A DNA stretch of 64,000 nucleotides from Burkholderia sp. S171. GTDB taxonomy: Bacteria; Pseudomonadota; Gammaproteobacteria; Burkholderiales; Burkholderiaceae. Positions 8,682-17,625 of this stretch are shown here, piece after piece. Made by a program: the position numbers and the translations under genes. The DNA lies in assembly GCF_009766085.1 (NCBI RefSeq), contig NZ_LMUF01000048.1:263939-327938 (forward strand), written 5' to 3'. Below the pieces are notes generated by a model. It had not been told where the DNA came from and searched no databases. It saw only the letters and a program-made list of their open reading frames with translations. Numbering within the stretch: position 1 is the stretch's first letter; every line of letters begins with the position of its first letter.

Positions 8682-9116
8682 ATGAGCGACACTCCTGCTG
8701 CCATTTCCCCGTTTCATCTCGCCTTTCCGGTCCATGACATCGCGGCCGCCCGTGCGTTTTATGGCGACCTGCTCGGCTGTCCGGAAGGCCGCAGCTCACC
8801 CGACTGGGTGGATTTCAATTTCTACGGGCACCAGATCGTGGCCCATCTTGCGCCGGACGAAATCGGTCATCGGAAGACGAGCGAGGTAGATGGCGATGCA
8901 GTCCCGGTCCGGCACTTCGGCGTCGTGTTGCCGATGGATCAGTGGCAATCGACATCGGACAAACTCACGTCAGCAGGGGTGGAGTTCATCATCGAGCCGC
9001 ATGTGCGCTTCAAGGGTGAAGTGGGTGAGCAGGCGACGATGTTCTTCCTGGACCCATCGGGCAATGCGCTTGAGATCAAGGCGTTTGCGAATATCACTGC
9101 GCTGTTTGCGAAGTAA
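8682..9116 (+). CDS. VOC-family (glyoxalase/bleomycin-resistance fold) protein
   Basis: A 144-residue single-domain protein of the vicinal oxygen chelate fold. FHLAFPVHDIAAARAFYGDLLGC near the N-terminus gives the first metal-ligand region (His), and FFLDPSGNALEIKAF near the end supplies the usual Glu. Members bind a divalent metal and act as lyases, dioxygenases or resistance proteins in the cytoplasm. I chose ATG 8682; an upstream ATG at 8646 would add 12 residues without a better ribosome binding site. Transcribed divergently from a LysR gene, which likely controls it. Confidence 0.85.
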   Translation: MSDTPAAISPFHLAFPVHDIAAARAFYGDLLGCPEGRSSPDWVDFNFYGHQIVAHLAPDEIGHRKTSEVDGDAVPVRHFGVVLPMDQWQSTSDKLTSAGVEFIIEPHVRFKGEVGEQATMFFLDPSGNALEIKAFANITALFAK

Positions 9117-9157
9117 CTTCGGCAGCTATTTCCGCACGCAGCAAACCCATGCACTGA

Positions 9158-9196
9158 ACGCCAGCGTCAGCCGGGCAATCCGGATGACGCTGGCGT
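9158..9196. terminator. Strong hairpin between convergent genes
   Basis: ACGCCAGCGTCA (9158-9169) pairs perfectly with TGACGCTGGCGT (9185-9196). Inside, CCGG/CCGG adds four pairs after one mismatch, closed by a 5-nt loop. It sits between the convergent VOC and transglutaminase genes. There is no T-run, so it may protect 3' ends or assist termination in both directions. Confidence 0.6.
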
Positions 9197-9214
9197 GGCC
9201 GTTCCCAGTGCGGT

Positions 9215-10018
9215 TTATTGCGGCTCGCAGACCACGCTGAACCTGACCAGCGTAGTGGTTCCGAAGGTGTTGCTCAACGCGACATCGGCAGCGTCGCGGC
9301 CTCGCGCCATCAATACGCGTCCGGTGCGCGGCGCGTTGTTGCGCGGATCGAATGTCTGCCACGTGTTGCCCAGATACACCTCGATCCAGGCGCAGAAATC
9401 CATGGGTGCGTAGGGCGGCGGCAAACCGATGTCGCTGATATACCCCGTGCAGTAACGCGCCGGAATGTTCATCGCGCGGCATAGCGCGACGGCCAGATGC
9501 GCAAAGTCCCGGCACACACCCACGCCATCCCGATACGCCTCGAACGCCGTCTTGGTCGGACGCGCGCAGTTGTAGTCGAACCGTATGTGCCGATGAACAT
9601 AATCGCAAATAGCCTGTACCCGTGCGCGTCCGAGCGGCGTGTGGCCGAACATCTGCCAGGCGGCGTCGGACAGCAGGTCGGTCTCGCAATAGCGGCTGCC
9701 GAGAAGGAACTGCATGCACTCGTCGGGCAACTCTTCAACGGCATGCTGATAACCGTTGGGCTCCTGCAACTCCGGATAAGGCGGCACGTCGATTACGCCC
9801 TGCGTGGACAACGTGAGCCAGCCTTGCGGTGCAACCAGCCGGCTGCACAGGTTGCCGAACGAGTCGTGATACTGCGAGTAGGGTACCGACGGGTTGACCC
9901 GCAGGATGTCAGGGACAAGGATGTTTTGCGCCCGCGACGCGTGCATGTTCAGCATCAGCAGCATCGGGGTCGGCTGCACGCATTCATAGACCAGTTCGTA
10001 ACCAACGCGGAGCTTCAT
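9215..10018 (-). CDS. Transglutaminase-like domain protein, altered catalytic His
   Basis: A 267-residue protein with a bacterial transglutaminase N-terminal beta region (MKLRVGYELVYECVQPTPML) and a transglutaminase core. The start at 10018 has GAAAGG eight bases upstream. The catalytic Cys is Cys169 (GVGVCRDFAHL) and the Asp is Asp224 (WQTFDPRNN). At the usual catalytic His the sequence reads DFCAWIEVYL, so residue 209 is Cys. Such proteins act as cysteine peptidases or acyl transferases. With His missing, activity may differ or be lost. It lies next to a zinc-ribbon metallopeptidase on the same strand, and both diverge from the DUF2126/ATP-grasp operon. Confidence 0.85.
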   Translation of the reverse strand: MKLRVGYELVYECVQPTPMLLMLNMHASRAQNILVPDILRVNPSVPYSQYHDSFGNLCSRLVAPQGWLTLSTQGVIDVPPYPELQEPNGYQHAVEELPDECMQFLLGSRYCETDLLSDAAWQMFGHTPLGRARVQAICDYVHRHIRFDYNCARPTKTAFEAYRDGVGVCRDFAHLAVALCRAMNIPARYCTGYISDIGLPPPYAPMDFCAWIEVYLGNTWQTFDPRNNAPRTGRVLMARGRDAADVALSNTFGTTTLVRFSVVCEPQ

Positions 10019-10150
10019 CGGACTGACCTTTCTAGGTTGGGATGCGTAAATGGCCGCGGCCGGGGAGCTACTGGCATCGACCTCGCTTGTTTCACGAAGG
10101 ACGATGGTCAAGGCGAAGTTCAAACCATCGAACTCCTGATTAACTTATGA

Positions 10151-11302
10151 TCAACCGGCTGCTGCCGCCGGCTGATCCTGCGGGTCTTGCGTGATCTCTT
10201 GCTGGACGCCCACACTGACTTCACTCGCGTCGTTCACTTGTTTCTCAGCACTCGCGCTCGCAATCACCTTATGCACGAAACGCAGCTTGGCGACGACTTT
10301 CGGCGAGAGCGTGAACGGATACGCATCAGCCAGTCCCAGGCTTCGATTCAGGCTGTTCAACGCGTACATGAGCGGAAACCATTGCTTCATGAGCTTATCG
10401 AAACTGGTGTTCTCTATGGGCTCGATCTCGGTGAGCGACGGTTCGTTGTCGGACTTCGGGTCGAGCTTGAATCCGCATGCGGCTGCAGTGTCCACTGTAT
10501 CGACGATATGCAGGTAATGAGCCCACGTCTCCGCCCAGTCTTCCCACGGATGAGTGGTGGCGTAGGCGCTCACGTAAGACTGCTCCCAGTCGGCCGGCGG
10601 TCCATTGTCGTAATGGGCCTGGAGCGATTGGGCATAGTCAGCGCGCTCGTCGCCGAACATCTCGCGAAACGGCGCTTCCCAGTCTGTATTCGTCACAAGA
10701 CGGTCGAAATAGTAATGCCCTATCTCATGCCGGAAATGCCCGAGCAGGGTCCGGTACGGCTCGTGCATATCCGCGCGCATACGTTCACGCAGGGCGTCGT
10801 CGGCTTCGGCGATGTTCATGGTGATGAGGCCGTTGTCGTGACCCGTCAGGACCTTCGCTCCCATCTCACCGTCTTCGAGAAACTCGAACTGCAAGCCGGT
10901 TTCCGGATTGGTCCGCCGTGAGTCCGTGTTCAAACCGAGTGCCGAGAGCGCGAACAGCAACCGCCGCTTCGCCGTCTCCAGCTTGTACCAGTAGACGCGA
11001 TTATTGGGCAGCGTGAGGTTGGGGATGGTCTGCGTCAGGCTGCATGCCGGGCACAATACGTCGGGCGAATCGGCCGGGATCATCCAGTTGCAGACATTCT
11101 CCAGCGCGTAGTTATTGCACTGCCGAAACAACGCGCCGTTTGCCGATGGATTCAGGGCACGCCACAGCGTGTCGCCCGCCGGTTCGAACGCGCAAACTTC
11201 GGACAATTCGGGCACGAAGCCCAGCAACGCCGCGCACGATTCGCATTTCACGTTTTCGAAAAAAACGTGATGCTGGCAACGGCCGCAATGGAATGTTTTC
11301 AT
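10151..11302 (-). CDS. Putative zinc-binding metallopeptidase with zinc ribbon
   Basis: The 383-residue protein starts MKTFHCGRCQ. Four CxxC-type pairs (Cys6/9, 20/23, 84/87, plus single Cys62 and 71) suggest one or two structural zinc ribbons. A zincin motif HEIGH (192-196) follows in the middle, and HPWEDWAETWAHYLH (about 251-265) supplies a candidate third ligand. This matches the 'putative zinc-binding metallo-peptidase' family often found near alpha-E and transglutaminase genes. No signal peptide, so it is cytoplasmic. I use the ATG at 11302, because the 36 residues upstream look non-coding. It probably cleaves a peptide made or modified by the neighbouring enzymes, which is inference. 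Confidence 0.85.
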   Translation of the reverse strand: MKTFHCGRCQHHVFFENVKCESCAALLGFVPELSEVCAFEPAGDTLWRALNPSANGALFRQCNNYALENVCNWMIPADSPDVLCPACSLTQTIPNLTLPNNRVYWYKLETAKRRLLFALSALGLNTDSRRTNPETGLQFEFLEDGEMGAKVLTGHDNGLITMNIAEADDALRERMRADMHEPYRTLLGHFRHEIGHYYFDRLVTNTDWEAPFREMFGDERADYAQSLQAHYDNGPPADWEQSYVSAYATTHPWEDWAETWAHYLHIVDTVDTAAACGFKLDPKSDNEPSLTEIEPIENTSFDKLMKQWFPLMYALNSLNRSLGLADAYPFTLSPKVVAKLRFVHKVIASASAEKQVNDASEVSVGVQQEITQDPQDQPAAAAG

Positions 11303-11574
11303 ATTAAAGAGATAGGCTGGAATGCAGCGCGGGATGTTAGTTGAAAGCGCTTGTTGAAAGCTAGCAAGCAAGCCACGTGCCGCCGCAGGAACGGTCCGGG
11401 CCCGAGGCAAAGGGCGTTTTACGCGCTAGTTTGGTGCATCGAAGAACGCTGAAAGCGGTTTAAACGCAGTATCGAGTGCATAGAAGTTCCCGAGAGCCTT
11501 GCCGGATGGTGCATTCGACCAAACGGCATGGAGTTTGCTTTTGAAGATTGCCAAAATTCGTCCAGGAGTCAGGT

Positions 11575-14500
11575 GTGTCAATCCGTGTCGCGTTGAACCA
11601 TGTCACGCACTATCGTTATGACCGCCTAGTCGGCCTTTCACCGCAGGTCGTGCGCCTGCGGCCTGCGCCGCATTGCCGTACCCCGATCATTTCGTATTCA
11701 ATGCGGGTCGAGCCAGCCGAACACTTCATCAACTGGCAGCAGGATGCGTTCGCCAACTATCAGGCGCGGCTCGTCTTCCCGGAGAAAACCCGGGAATTCA
11801 GGATCACGGTCGATCTGGTCGCCGAAATGGCGGTGTACAACCCCTTCGACTTCTTCCTCGAGCCCTATGCCGAGAAATTCCCGTTCGCGTACGAACCGGA
11901 ACTCGCGGCTGAGCTGGCGCCGTATCTGATCACGCGCGAGCCCACGCCGTTGCTGGCCAAGTTTGTCGACAGTATCGACAAGACGCCCAAGGTAACGGCC
12001 GATTTCCTCGTCGAACTGAACCAGCGGCTGCAGCAAGATATTGGCTACGTGATCCGCATGGAACCCGGCGTTCAGACGCCGGAGGAGACGCTCGAAAAGG
12101 CGTTGGGATCGTGCCGCGACACAGGTTGGCTGCTCGTCGAGGCGCTACGTCAGCTCGGGCTGGCCGCGCGTTTCGTGTCGGGTTACCTGATCCAGTTGAC
12201 CCCTGACCAGAAGTCCCTCGATGGCCCGAGCGGCACCGAAGTCGACTTCACCGACCTGCACGCGTGGTGTGAGGTCTTCCTGCCGGGCGCGGGTTGGATC
12301 GGACTCGATCCGACCTCCGGGCTGCTGGCCGGCGAGGGGCATATCCCCGTCGCCTGCACGCCTGAACCGGGCAGCGCCGCGCCTATCTCCGGCGCGGTCG
12401 ATGAAAGCGAAGTCGAGTTCGAGCACATCATGCAGGTGCAGCGCGTGCTCGAAACGCCACGCGTGACGAAACCGTACACGGAAGAAGTGTGGGCCGCGGT
12501 GCAGAAGATGGGCGCGCAAGTCGACCAGGAACTGACCGACATGGACGTGCGCCTGACGATGGGCGGCGAGCCCACGTTCGTCGCCGTGAGCGACCGCGAT
12601 GCTGCCGAATGGAACACCGATGCGCTCGGGCCGACGAAGCGCGGTTATGCCGTCTCGCTGATGGACAAGTTGCGTGCACGTTATGGCGTGGGGGGCTTTC
12701 TGCATCTCGGCCAGGGCAAGTGGTATCCGGGCGAACAGTTGCCGCGCTGGGCCATGTCCCTGTACTGGCGCGCAGATGGCGAGCCGATCTGGGAAGACCC
12801 CAAGCTGTTCGCCGATGAACGCGATCCCGGCAATTACACGGCCGAAGATGCGAGACGGTTTATCGAACATCTGGCGGAGAAGGTCTCGCTGGATCCGTCG
12901 TATATCCAGCCCGGCTACGAAGACACGTTCTACTACTTGTGGCGTGAACGTCGCTTGCCGGTGAACGTGGACCCGTTCGAATCCGAGCTTGAGGACGAGA
13001 TGGAGCGCATGCGCTTGCGTCGCGTATTCGATGCAGGCTTGTCGCAGGTGACGGGTTATGTGATGCCTATTGCACGTGAGCGCGATGTTCCGATGCAAGC
13101 GCCGACATGGGTCAGCGGCCCCTGGTTTTTCCGCGATGGCCGCATGTACCTGATCCCCGGCGACTCACCGATGGGATACCGCTTGCCGCTGGAATCGCTG
13201 CCGTGGGTAAGTGCGGGCGACTATCCGTATCAACATCCGCACGATCCGTTCGGGCCGCCCACGCCGTTGCGTCAGGCGATGGAATTGCGCATGCAATATC
13301 GCGGCGAAGCGGTGGTTCCTGGCGAGGGTATTGAAGGAAAAGCGGGCGAGGGTGCGGGAGCAGGAACTGGCCTGGCCGCAGGCACCGGACGCGCGCCGGC
13401 AACCTCGACCCGCGAGCCGTCGCGTGGCGAGTCTGCTTCATGGATCCGTCGTACAGCGCTGTGTGTCGAAGCGCGTGATCCGGCGCGTGCGGCAGGACCG
13501 GATGTCGAAGAGAAATCGTTTGGAAGCGGCAAGAGCCTGTTGCATGTGTTCATGCCGCCGCTGACCGAACTCGATGACTACCTCGACCTGCTCGCGGCCA
13601 TCGAAGCAACCGCCGCCGATCTGCACATGAAAGTGGTGATCGAAGGGTATCCGCCGCCACGCGATGCCCGTCTCAAGATGCTGCAAGTCACGCCGGACCC
13701 GGGCGTGATCGAGGTGAACATTCATCCGGCGTCGAGCTGGGATCAACTCGTCGATCACACCGAGTTCCTGTATCAATCGGCGCACGAAAGTTATCTCAGC
13801 ACCGAGAAGTTCATGACCGATGGGCGGCACACCGGCACGGGCGGCGGCAATCACTTCGTGCTTGGCGGTGCAACGCCTGCAGACAGTCCGTTCCTGCGGC
13901 GTCCCGACCTGCTTGCAAGCCTGATTGCGTACTTCATCAACCATCCGTCGATGTCGTATCTGTTCTCGGGATTGTTCCTCGGGCCGACGAGTCAGGCGCC
14001 GCGTGTAGACGAAGCCCGCAACGACCAGCTTTACGAACTGGAAATCGCGTTCAAGGAGATCGAGCATCAGCTTGAACGCTTAGGTGGTCGCGACAGTGCA
14101 TTGCTGCCGCCGTGGCTGATCGACCGGACGTTGCGCAACCTGCTGATCGATGTGACCGGCAACACGCACCGCGCGGAATTTTGCATCGACAAGCTGTATT
14201 CCCCCGATGGTCCGACCGGCCGCCTTGGCCTGCTCGAACTGCGGGGTTTCGAAATGCCGCCGCACGCCCGCATGAGCCTCGTCCAGCAGTTGCTGCTGCG
14301 GGCGCTGGTCGCGCGGTTCTGGGACAAGCCGTACACCACGCGCCTCACGCGCTGGGGCACGGAATTGCATGACCGTTTCCTGCTCGGCACGTTTATCGAA
14401 ATGGATTTCCACGATGTCATCGCGGACCTGAATGAAGCCGGTTATGCGTTCGATGCCGCGTGGTTCGCGCCGCATTTCGAGTTTCGTTTCCCGCTGGTCG

Positions 14501-15027
14501 GAGCGGTCCAGTCGAACGGTATCGAACTGACGGTGCGCAGCGCGCTGGAACCGTGGCACGTGATGGGCGAGCAGGGGTCGCCGGGCGGGACGGTGCGCTA
14601 CGTGGATTCGTCGGTGGAACGGATGGAAGTGCGGGTGCTCGGTCTCAACGACAACCGCCATGTGGTGACAGTCAACGGCGTGCCGTTGCCGTTGCAACCC
14701 ACCGGGCGGGTGAGCGAGCATGTGGCCGGCGTGCGCTTCAGGGCATGGTCCCAGCCGACGGCGCTGCATCCGTCGATTGGCGTGGATGCACCGCTTACCT
14801 TTGACATAGTTGACACTTGGAGCAACCGGTCCATAGGCGGATGCCGGTATCATGTAGCCCATCCGGGTGGCCGCAATTACGTGACCTATCCGGTCAACGC
14901 ATACGAGGCGGAAAGCCGGCGGCGCGCACGCTTTTTCAGAATCGGCCATACGCCCGGGCGCATGGTCGTGGAGGAACCGAAGCGCAGCCTGGAATTTCCG
15001 TTCACGCTCGATTTGCGCCGACGGTAG
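11575..15027 (+). CDS. Transglutaminase-like/DUF2126 fusion protein
   Basis: A very large protein (1150 residues). GTG 11575 is the start, with AGGAG six bases upstream. Residues 1-110 are the bacterial transglutaminase N-terminal region. The transglutaminase core follows with Cys180 (SCRDTGWLL), His229 (LHAWCEVF) and Asp245 (GLDPTSG), all intact. From about residue 310 (MDVRLTMGGEPTFV) to the end lies DUF2126. A low-complexity Gly/Ala-rich linker (about 590-640) interrupts it. Iyer, Aravind and colleagues predicted such proteins, with circularly permuted ATP-grasp and alpha-E partners, to belong to peptide-ligating or tagging systems. The substrate is unknown. No signal peptide. Confidence 0.92.
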   Translation: MSIRVALNHVTHYRYDRLVGLSPQVVRLRPAPHCRTPIISYSMRVEPAEHFINWQQDAFANYQARLVFPEKTREFRITVDLVAEMAVYNPFDFFLEPYAEKFPFAYEPELAAELAPYLITREPTPLLAKFVDSIDKTPKVTADFLVELNQRLQQDIGYVIRMEPGVQTPEETLEKALGSCRDTGWLLVEALRQLGLAARFVSGYLIQLTPDQKSLDGPSGTEVDFTDLHAWCEVFLPGAGWIGLDPTSGLLAGEGHIPVACTPEPGSAAPISGAVDESEVEFEHIMQVQRVLETPRVTKPYTEEVWAAVQKMGAQVDQELTDMDVRLTMGGEPTFVAVSDRDAAEWNTDALGPTKRGYAVSLMDKLRARYGVGGFLHLGQGKWYPGEQLPRWAMSLYWRADGEPIWEDPKLFADERDPGNYTAEDARRFIEHLAEKVSLDPSYIQPGYEDTFYYLWRERRLPVNVDPFESELEDEMERMRLRRVFDAGLSQVTGYVMPIARERDVPMQAPTWVSGPWFFRDGRMYLIPGDSPMGYRLPLESLPWVSAGDYPYQHPHDPFGPPTPLRQAMELRMQYRGEAVVPGEGIEGKAGEGAGAGTGLAAGTGRAPATSTREPSRGESASWIRRTALCVEARDPARAAGPDVEEKSFGSGKSLLHVFMPPLTELDDYLDLLAAIEATAADLHMKVVIEGYPPPRDARLKMLQVTPDPGVIEVNIHPASSWDQLVDHTEFLYQSAHESYLSTEKFMTDGRHTGTGGGNHFVLGGATPADSPFLRRPDLLASLIAYFINHPSMSYLFSGLFLGPTSQAPRVDEARNDQLYELEIAFKEIEHQLERLGGRDSALLPPWLIDRTLRNLLIDVTGNTHRAEFCIDKLYSPDGPTGRLGLLELRGFEMPPHARMSLVQQLLLRALVARFWDKPYTTRLTRWGTELHDRFLLGTFIEMDFHDVIADLNEAGYAFDAAWFAPHFEFRFPLVGAVQSNGIELTVRSALEPWHVMGEQGSPGGTVRYVDSSVERMEVRVLGLNDNRHVVTVNGVPLPLQPTGRVSEHVAGVRFRAWSQPTALHPSIGVDAPLTFDIVDTWSNRSIGGCRYHVAHPGGRNYVTYPVNAYEAESRRRARFFRIGHTPGRMVVEEPKRSLEFPFTLDLRRR

Positions 15028-15051
15028 CCTCATCTACGATAACTGCTCAAT

Positions 15052-17625
15052 TTGGCCTTCCAATCCACGCTTCCGTTTGAAGCAATCACGAACCGCGCGA
15101 GTGTGTCGTCACACCTTCGCGCGGTACCGGCCCGGGAGGGACATTGGGACGAACTGCGCGACGCGGCGGGCCAGTTGCGCGCGCCCTGGCAGCAGTTCTT
15201 CGACTTGCTTGGCGACGACGGCATAGCCGGCCTCGACCGGGCGACCGCTTCCATCGCGCAGCAAGTCCGCGATAACGACATCAGCTATAACGTCTACGCG
15301 GACAAGGGCGAGCCTCGTCCGTGGGCGCTGGACCTGCTGCCGTTTCTTATCGATGAAGGCGAGTGGTCGGTGATCGAGCGCGCGGTGACGCAGCGCGCGA
15401 AGTTGCTCAACGCCATCGTCGCGGATATCTACGGGCCGCAGACGCTGCTGCACGACGGCCTGCTGCCGCCCGCGCTGGTGTTCGGACATCCCGGGTATCT
15501 ACGCTCGGTGAAGGGGTTCGTTCCGCCCGGCGCGCAGTATCTGCAGCTTGTTGCGGTGGACCTGACGCGTGCCCCCAACGGCAGGTGGACCGTGATGGCG
15601 CACCGGACCGAAGCACCGTCCGGCCTCGGCTATGCGCTGGAAAACCGGCTCATTGTCTCCGACGTATTCGCCGAGCCGTTCCGCTCCATGAAGGTCCAGC
15701 GGCTCGCCCCGTTTTACTCGCAACTGATCTCCGCGCTGGTCCAGGGCGGCCGGGCGATGATGTCGGGCGAAGGTTCGCCGCATATCGCGCTGCTGACCCC
15801 TGGGCCTTTCAGCGAAACCTTCTTCGAGCATGCGTTCCTTGCTCGCTACCTCGGCGTTACGCTGGTCGAAGGCAAGGACCTGACCGTACGCGACGACATG
15901 CTGTTCCTGAAGACCTTCGCCGGGCTAGAACGGGTTCACGTACTGATGCGCCGCCTGGACGATGCCTTTTGCGATCCGGTCGAATTACGCGCCGATTCCA
16001 CCATTGGCGTGCCGGGACTGTTGCAGGTAATGCGCGCCGGCAATGTGATGGTGTCCAACGTGCCGGGCTCGGGGTTTGTCGAATCGCCGGCGCTGCATGG
16101 TTTCCTGCCGGCCATCTCGCGGGCGCTGCTGGACGAGCCGTTGGAACTCGCCAGCGTGCCGACCTGGTGGTGCGGTGAAGCCGCGGCGCGCGAAGCGGTG
16201 CTGGCACGTCTGGACAAGGCTTTCGTGATTCCCACGTGGCCTGGCTTGCCGCTCAACGGCGGCGGCCCCCGCGGTTTTGGCGACGGCCTGCAACCGCTTG
16301 CCGGCTGGCGCGCGCGGATCGACGCCATGCCGGACGCGTTCACCATCCAGAACCTGTTTCCGAGTTCGCACGCGCCGCGTTATGAAGACAACACGCTGAC
16401 GGGCCGGCCGTCGGTGCTGCGCGTTTATGCAATCGCGAATATTGATGGCGGCTGGTCCGTGATGCCCGGCGGATTCACGCGGCTTGGGGCGGAGCGCCAA
16501 CCGTCGGTATCGATGCAATACGGCAGCAGCAGCGTCGACACCTGGGTGCTGTCGAGCAAGCCGGGTTCAAGCTTCTCGCTGCTCCCCACGCCGATAAAAC
16601 CGGCTGACCTTGCGCGCAAGCATCGGACGGTATCGAGCCGGGCCGCAGAAAACCTCTTCTGGGCCGGACGATACGGCGAGCGCGCCGAGAACAACGTGCG
16701 GCTGCTGCGCGTGATCCTCTCGTCGATCGACAGCAACGACTCCGAGGGCATGCTGGAGACCATGGTGGACCTCGCGTGGCAGAGTGGCTTGCTGCCGCCG
16801 GGCACGCCGATCGAGGGCCACACGGCGCGCGGGCTCGAACGTTTGCTGGTCGCCAATATTGGTGAGAACGGTACGGCGGCGAGTATCGGCCAGAACCTCG
16901 CGAGCCAGGTGCGCGCGAGCAGCGAGATTCGCGGACGTCTTTCGACCGATCACTGGCGCACAATCCTGGCCGCGCGAAACGATTTCCGCGACGCCATCCA
17001 GCAATTCAAGCCGGGACCGGGCGTGGAGCGCTATGACCGCGTGAAGCTGACGCGAACGCTTGATGCACTGTCGACGCAACTGCTTGCAATCAGCGGCGCG
17101 CAGGGCGACCGCATGACGCGCGACGAAGCATGGAAGCTGGTGTTCGCGGGACGGCACATCGAACGGGTCTGGACGATGACCACCTTCCTGCGCGTAGCCG
17201 CCGAGCATGGCCAGATGACCACACCTGCCGGGTTCGATCTGCTGCTGCAATTGTTCGACAGCACGCTTACGTATCGATCGCTTTATCCGGGGCGTTTCGA
17301 AGTTCCCGCGCTGATCGACCTGCTGGTGGTCGAGCCGACCAACCCCCGCGGTCTGTACGGCGTGTACTCGCGCTTATGCACGAAGCTCAACGAGATTTCG
17401 GTTGCCGCCGGCAGCACCACCCACGACGCATTCAGCGACGCAACGCTGTTGCTGAAGTCGCTGCGAGGACTCGAGCAACTCTGCACGACCGACGAAAAGG
17501 GCAACTATGGCGAACTCATCCATGCCTGCGAGACACTCGGCGATCACGTGAGCGCCGCTGCGCATGAAATCAGCGCACGTTACTTCAGCCACGCGAATAC
17601 GCAGGCATTGCAGGTGTCGTCGTGA
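15052..17625 (+). CDS. Circularly permuted ATP-grasp (DUF404/DUF407) fused to alpha-E (DUF403)
   Basis: An 857-residue fusion. The N-terminal 500 residues form a circularly permuted ATP-grasp ligase, e.g. YADKGEPRPWALDLLPF, PPGAQYLQLVAVDLTRAPNG and the SVMPGGFTRL turn near 480. From about 515 to 845 is the helical alpha-E domain (SRAAENLFWAGRYGERAENN). The family is predicted to form amide bonds using ATP. In many genomes these are two genes, whereas here they are one. The frame begins at TTG 15052, 24 bp after the DUF2126 gene. Its ribosome binding site is weak, so translation may be coupled to the upstream gene. The GTG at 17622 of the next gene overlaps its end. Confidence 0.9.
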   Translation: MAFQSTLPFEAITNRASVSSHLRAVPAREGHWDELRDAAGQLRAPWQQFFDLLGDDGIAGLDRATASIAQQVRDNDISYNVYADKGEPRPWALDLLPFLIDEGEWSVIERAVTQRAKLLNAIVADIYGPQTLLHDGLLPPALVFGHPGYLRSVKGFVPPGAQYLQLVAVDLTRAPNGRWTVMAHRTEAPSGLGYALENRLIVSDVFAEPFRSMKVQRLAPFYSQLISALVQGGRAMMSGEGSPHIALLTPGPFSETFFEHAFLARYLGVTLVEGKDLTVRDDMLFLKTFAGLERVHVLMRRLDDAFCDPVELRADSTIGVPGLLQVMRAGNVMVSNVPGSGFVESPALHGFLPAISRALLDEPLELASVPTWWCGEAAAREAVLARLDKAFVIPTWPGLPLNGGGPRGFGDGLQPLAGWRARIDAMPDAFTIQNLFPSSHAPRYEDNTLTGRPSVLRVYAIANIDGGWSVMPGGFTRLGAERQPSVSMQYGSSSVDTWVLSSKPGSSFSLLPTPIKPADLARKHRTVSSRAAENLFWAGRYGERAENNVRLLRVILSSIDSNDSEGMLETMVDLAWQSGLLPPGTPIEGHTARGLERLLVANIGENGTAASIGQNLASQVRASSEIRGRLSTDHWRTILAARNDFRDAIQQFKPGPGVERYDRVKLTRTLDALSTQLLAISGAQGDRMTRDEAWKLVFAGRHIERVWTMTTFLRVAAEHGQMTTPAGFDLLLQLFDSTLTYRSLYPGRFEVPALIDLLVVEPTNPRGLYGVYSRLCTKLNEISVAAGSTTHDAFSDATLLLKSLRGLEQLCTTDEKGNYGELIHACETLGDHVSAAAHEISARYFSHANTQALQVSS

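Noticed and set aside
12145..13098. Minus-strand frame of 317 codons opposite the DUF2126 gene
   Set aside because: It is antisense to a strongly supported gene and rich in His/Arg, as expected of shadow frames in GC-rich DNA.
14080..15033. Another 317-codon minus-strand frame opposite DUF2126
   Set aside because: Same reason; no motif, and it covers a conserved part of the real gene.
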